From assembly GCA_027011235.1 (NCBI GenBank), contig JALVAI010000440.1, forward strand, positions 1-5,893: a stretch of DNA of 5,893 nt, given 5' to 3'. The notes under the pieces were generated by a model that did no database searches, was not told the origin of the DNA, and saw only the letters and a program-made list of their open reading frames with translations. Below are positions 5,040-5,893 of this stretch, in pieces. A program made the translations under genes and the position numbers. This DNA is from Desulfobulbaceae bacterium (GTDB lineage: Bacteria; Desulfobacterota; Desulfobulbia; Desulfobulbales; Desulfobulbaceae). Each line of letters starts with the position of its first letter. Within the stretch, counting starts at the first letter, position 1.

Positions 5040-5893
5040 TCATTTTACAGGTTCATTTGCTTGTTTTTTCTGAAAGTGTTGCTGAACTTCCCTATCAATT
5101 TCATTGGTCAGTGAATCACTATAGCGAAGACTTTTTATCAGGGAAAGGAGATTCTGCTGCGTGGTAATATTGAGATGCACTGGCCTGTTGGTATCAAGTT
5201 TCGGACTTTTGCCCTCCAGGTGAAGTGTGACTTCCAGGTTGCCGTCCGGGCTGTACTTTGCCGAGGCGGCAAGAAGATTGTAGTGAAATTCCTCCAGGGC
5301 TTTGAGGGCATAGCCGGTCAAAGGTGAATCCCTGAGCCCGTTGTCCCCGGGCGGAGTATATTCGATAATCCCGCCGGCTGGTTCATTGTGCAGCCTGCCG
5401 CTGTCAACGTGGAATCCTTCCTTATCCAGCCTGATCGGCAATTCACCGCTGACGCTTCCTGTTACCTTTAATCCTTTGACCTGCTGCAGGGCCAGCAGGT
5501 CCGCCAAATGAATATCGTGGACGTGGATGATTGTCCGCAATGTGGGTCTTTGGGGATCAATATGAATATAATCATTGGATACCTTTCCGCCAAGAAGTGA
5601 GGCATGACTGTTTTTCAGGATGATGATCGGCAGTGGTTTGCCCGATGGCTTGAGGCCTATCTTGGTGGAAAGGTTGCGGATGGGGATGCCTGCATCCACT
5701 GTGGCAATGGTAACCGGGCCGCTTGAGCGGGTTTGGAGGACGGGCAGGAGTTCCAGGTTCTGGCTGGTGGAAAGGCCGGAAAAATGAATATCTTTGAAAA
5801 ATCCTTGGCCGTTGTTCAGGGATATGCGGGCAGTCATGCGCAGGGGCGGCCAGCGGAGAAAACTCTTTACCCGCAGTTTTCCGTTGGTGAGAT
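5040..5893 (-). CDS. ydbH: YdbH family AsmA-like intermembrane transport protein, C-terminal part (5' end outside window)
   Basis: About 283 residues of the C-terminus are present; the reading frame stays open to the window edge, so the Met at 5837 is internal and not a start. YdbH proteins are around 850-900 residues, so roughly the last third is seen. It is a beta-strand-rich region with family landmarks LLALQQVKGLKVTGSVSGELPI (about 162-182 of the fragment), a GRLHNEPAGGIIEYTP segment, LKALEEFHYNLL, SPDGNLEVTLHLEGKSP, and the closing RPVHLNITTQQNLLSLIKSLR. YdbH is an inner-membrane-anchored AsmA-like protein acting with YhdP and TamB in phospholipid transport to the outer membrane in E. 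coli; older databases call the family 'dicarboxylate transport'. The tail is rich in Gln and Lys. It is followed directly by ynbE, its known partner. Confidence 0.93.
   Translation of the reverse strand, partial: LTNGKLRVKSFLRWPPLRMTARISLNNGQGFFKDIHFSGLSTSQNLELLPVLQTRSSGPVTIATVDAGIPIRNLSTKIGLKPSGKPLPIIILKNSHASLLGGKVSNDYIHIDPQRPTLRTIIHVHDIHLADLLALQQVKGLKVTGSVSGELPIRLDKEGFHVDSGRLHNEPAGGIIEYTPPGDNGLRDSPLTGYALKALEEFHYNLLAASAKYSPDGNLEVTLHLEGKSPKLDTNRPVHLNITTQQNLLSLIKSLRYSDSLTNEIDREVQQHFQKKQANEPVK

Noticed and set aside
1..5893. CRISPR array, tRNA, rRNA, transposase or phage genes
   Set aside because: No regularly spaced direct repeats, no tRNA-like cloverleaf and no mobile-element protein motifs were noticed on either strand.

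Overview
The window looks like a chromosomal stretch from a Gram-negative bacterium, probably a Desulfobacterota ('deltaproteobacterial') sulfur- or metal-metabolising lineage. The reasons are an outer-membrane lipoprotein with a lipobox, signal peptides throughout, a CxxCH haem-c sensor domain of the DUF3365 type, a TtrS/PhnD-like periplasmic binding protein, and a Hanks-type kinase fold with an N-terminal zinc ribbon. The lineage is inferred from family content only. All seven supported genes lie on the minus strand, so transcription runs from position 5893 towards 1.

Region 5893-4409 holds the end of ydbH, then ynbE and ydbL. In Escherichia coli, YdbH (AsmA-like, inner-membrane anchored) and the lipoprotein YnbE form a bridge across the envelope that supports phospholipid delivery to the outer membrane, and YdbL modulates it. 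The gene order and spacing (43 and 54 bp gaps) match one operon. An AT-rich hairpin followed by eight T (4261-4302) is a plausible terminator for it.

Region 4149-1364 holds three genes that look like one unit. The first is a two-membrane-segment protein with a periplasmic haem-c DUF3365 domain. The second is an exported TPR/LysM protein whose start codon lies 1 nt after the previous stop. The third is an exported PhnD-family binding protein that resembles the sensor domain of TtrS more than a transporter subunit. None has a cytoplasmic output domain, and no ABC permease or ATPase is present. I read this as a possible split periplasmic sensing system.

Region 1238-1 encodes a zinc-ribbon/protein-kinase-fold/membrane protein cut off by the window edge. 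Its catalytic residues are replaced (VAIK Lys to Asn, HRD Asp to Asn, DFG Asp to Asn), so it is a predicted pseudokinase. It could be the cytoplasmic partner missing from the upstream cluster, but that is a hypothesis from proximity alone. No tRNA, rRNA, CRISPR array, insertion sequence or plus-strand gene was found.
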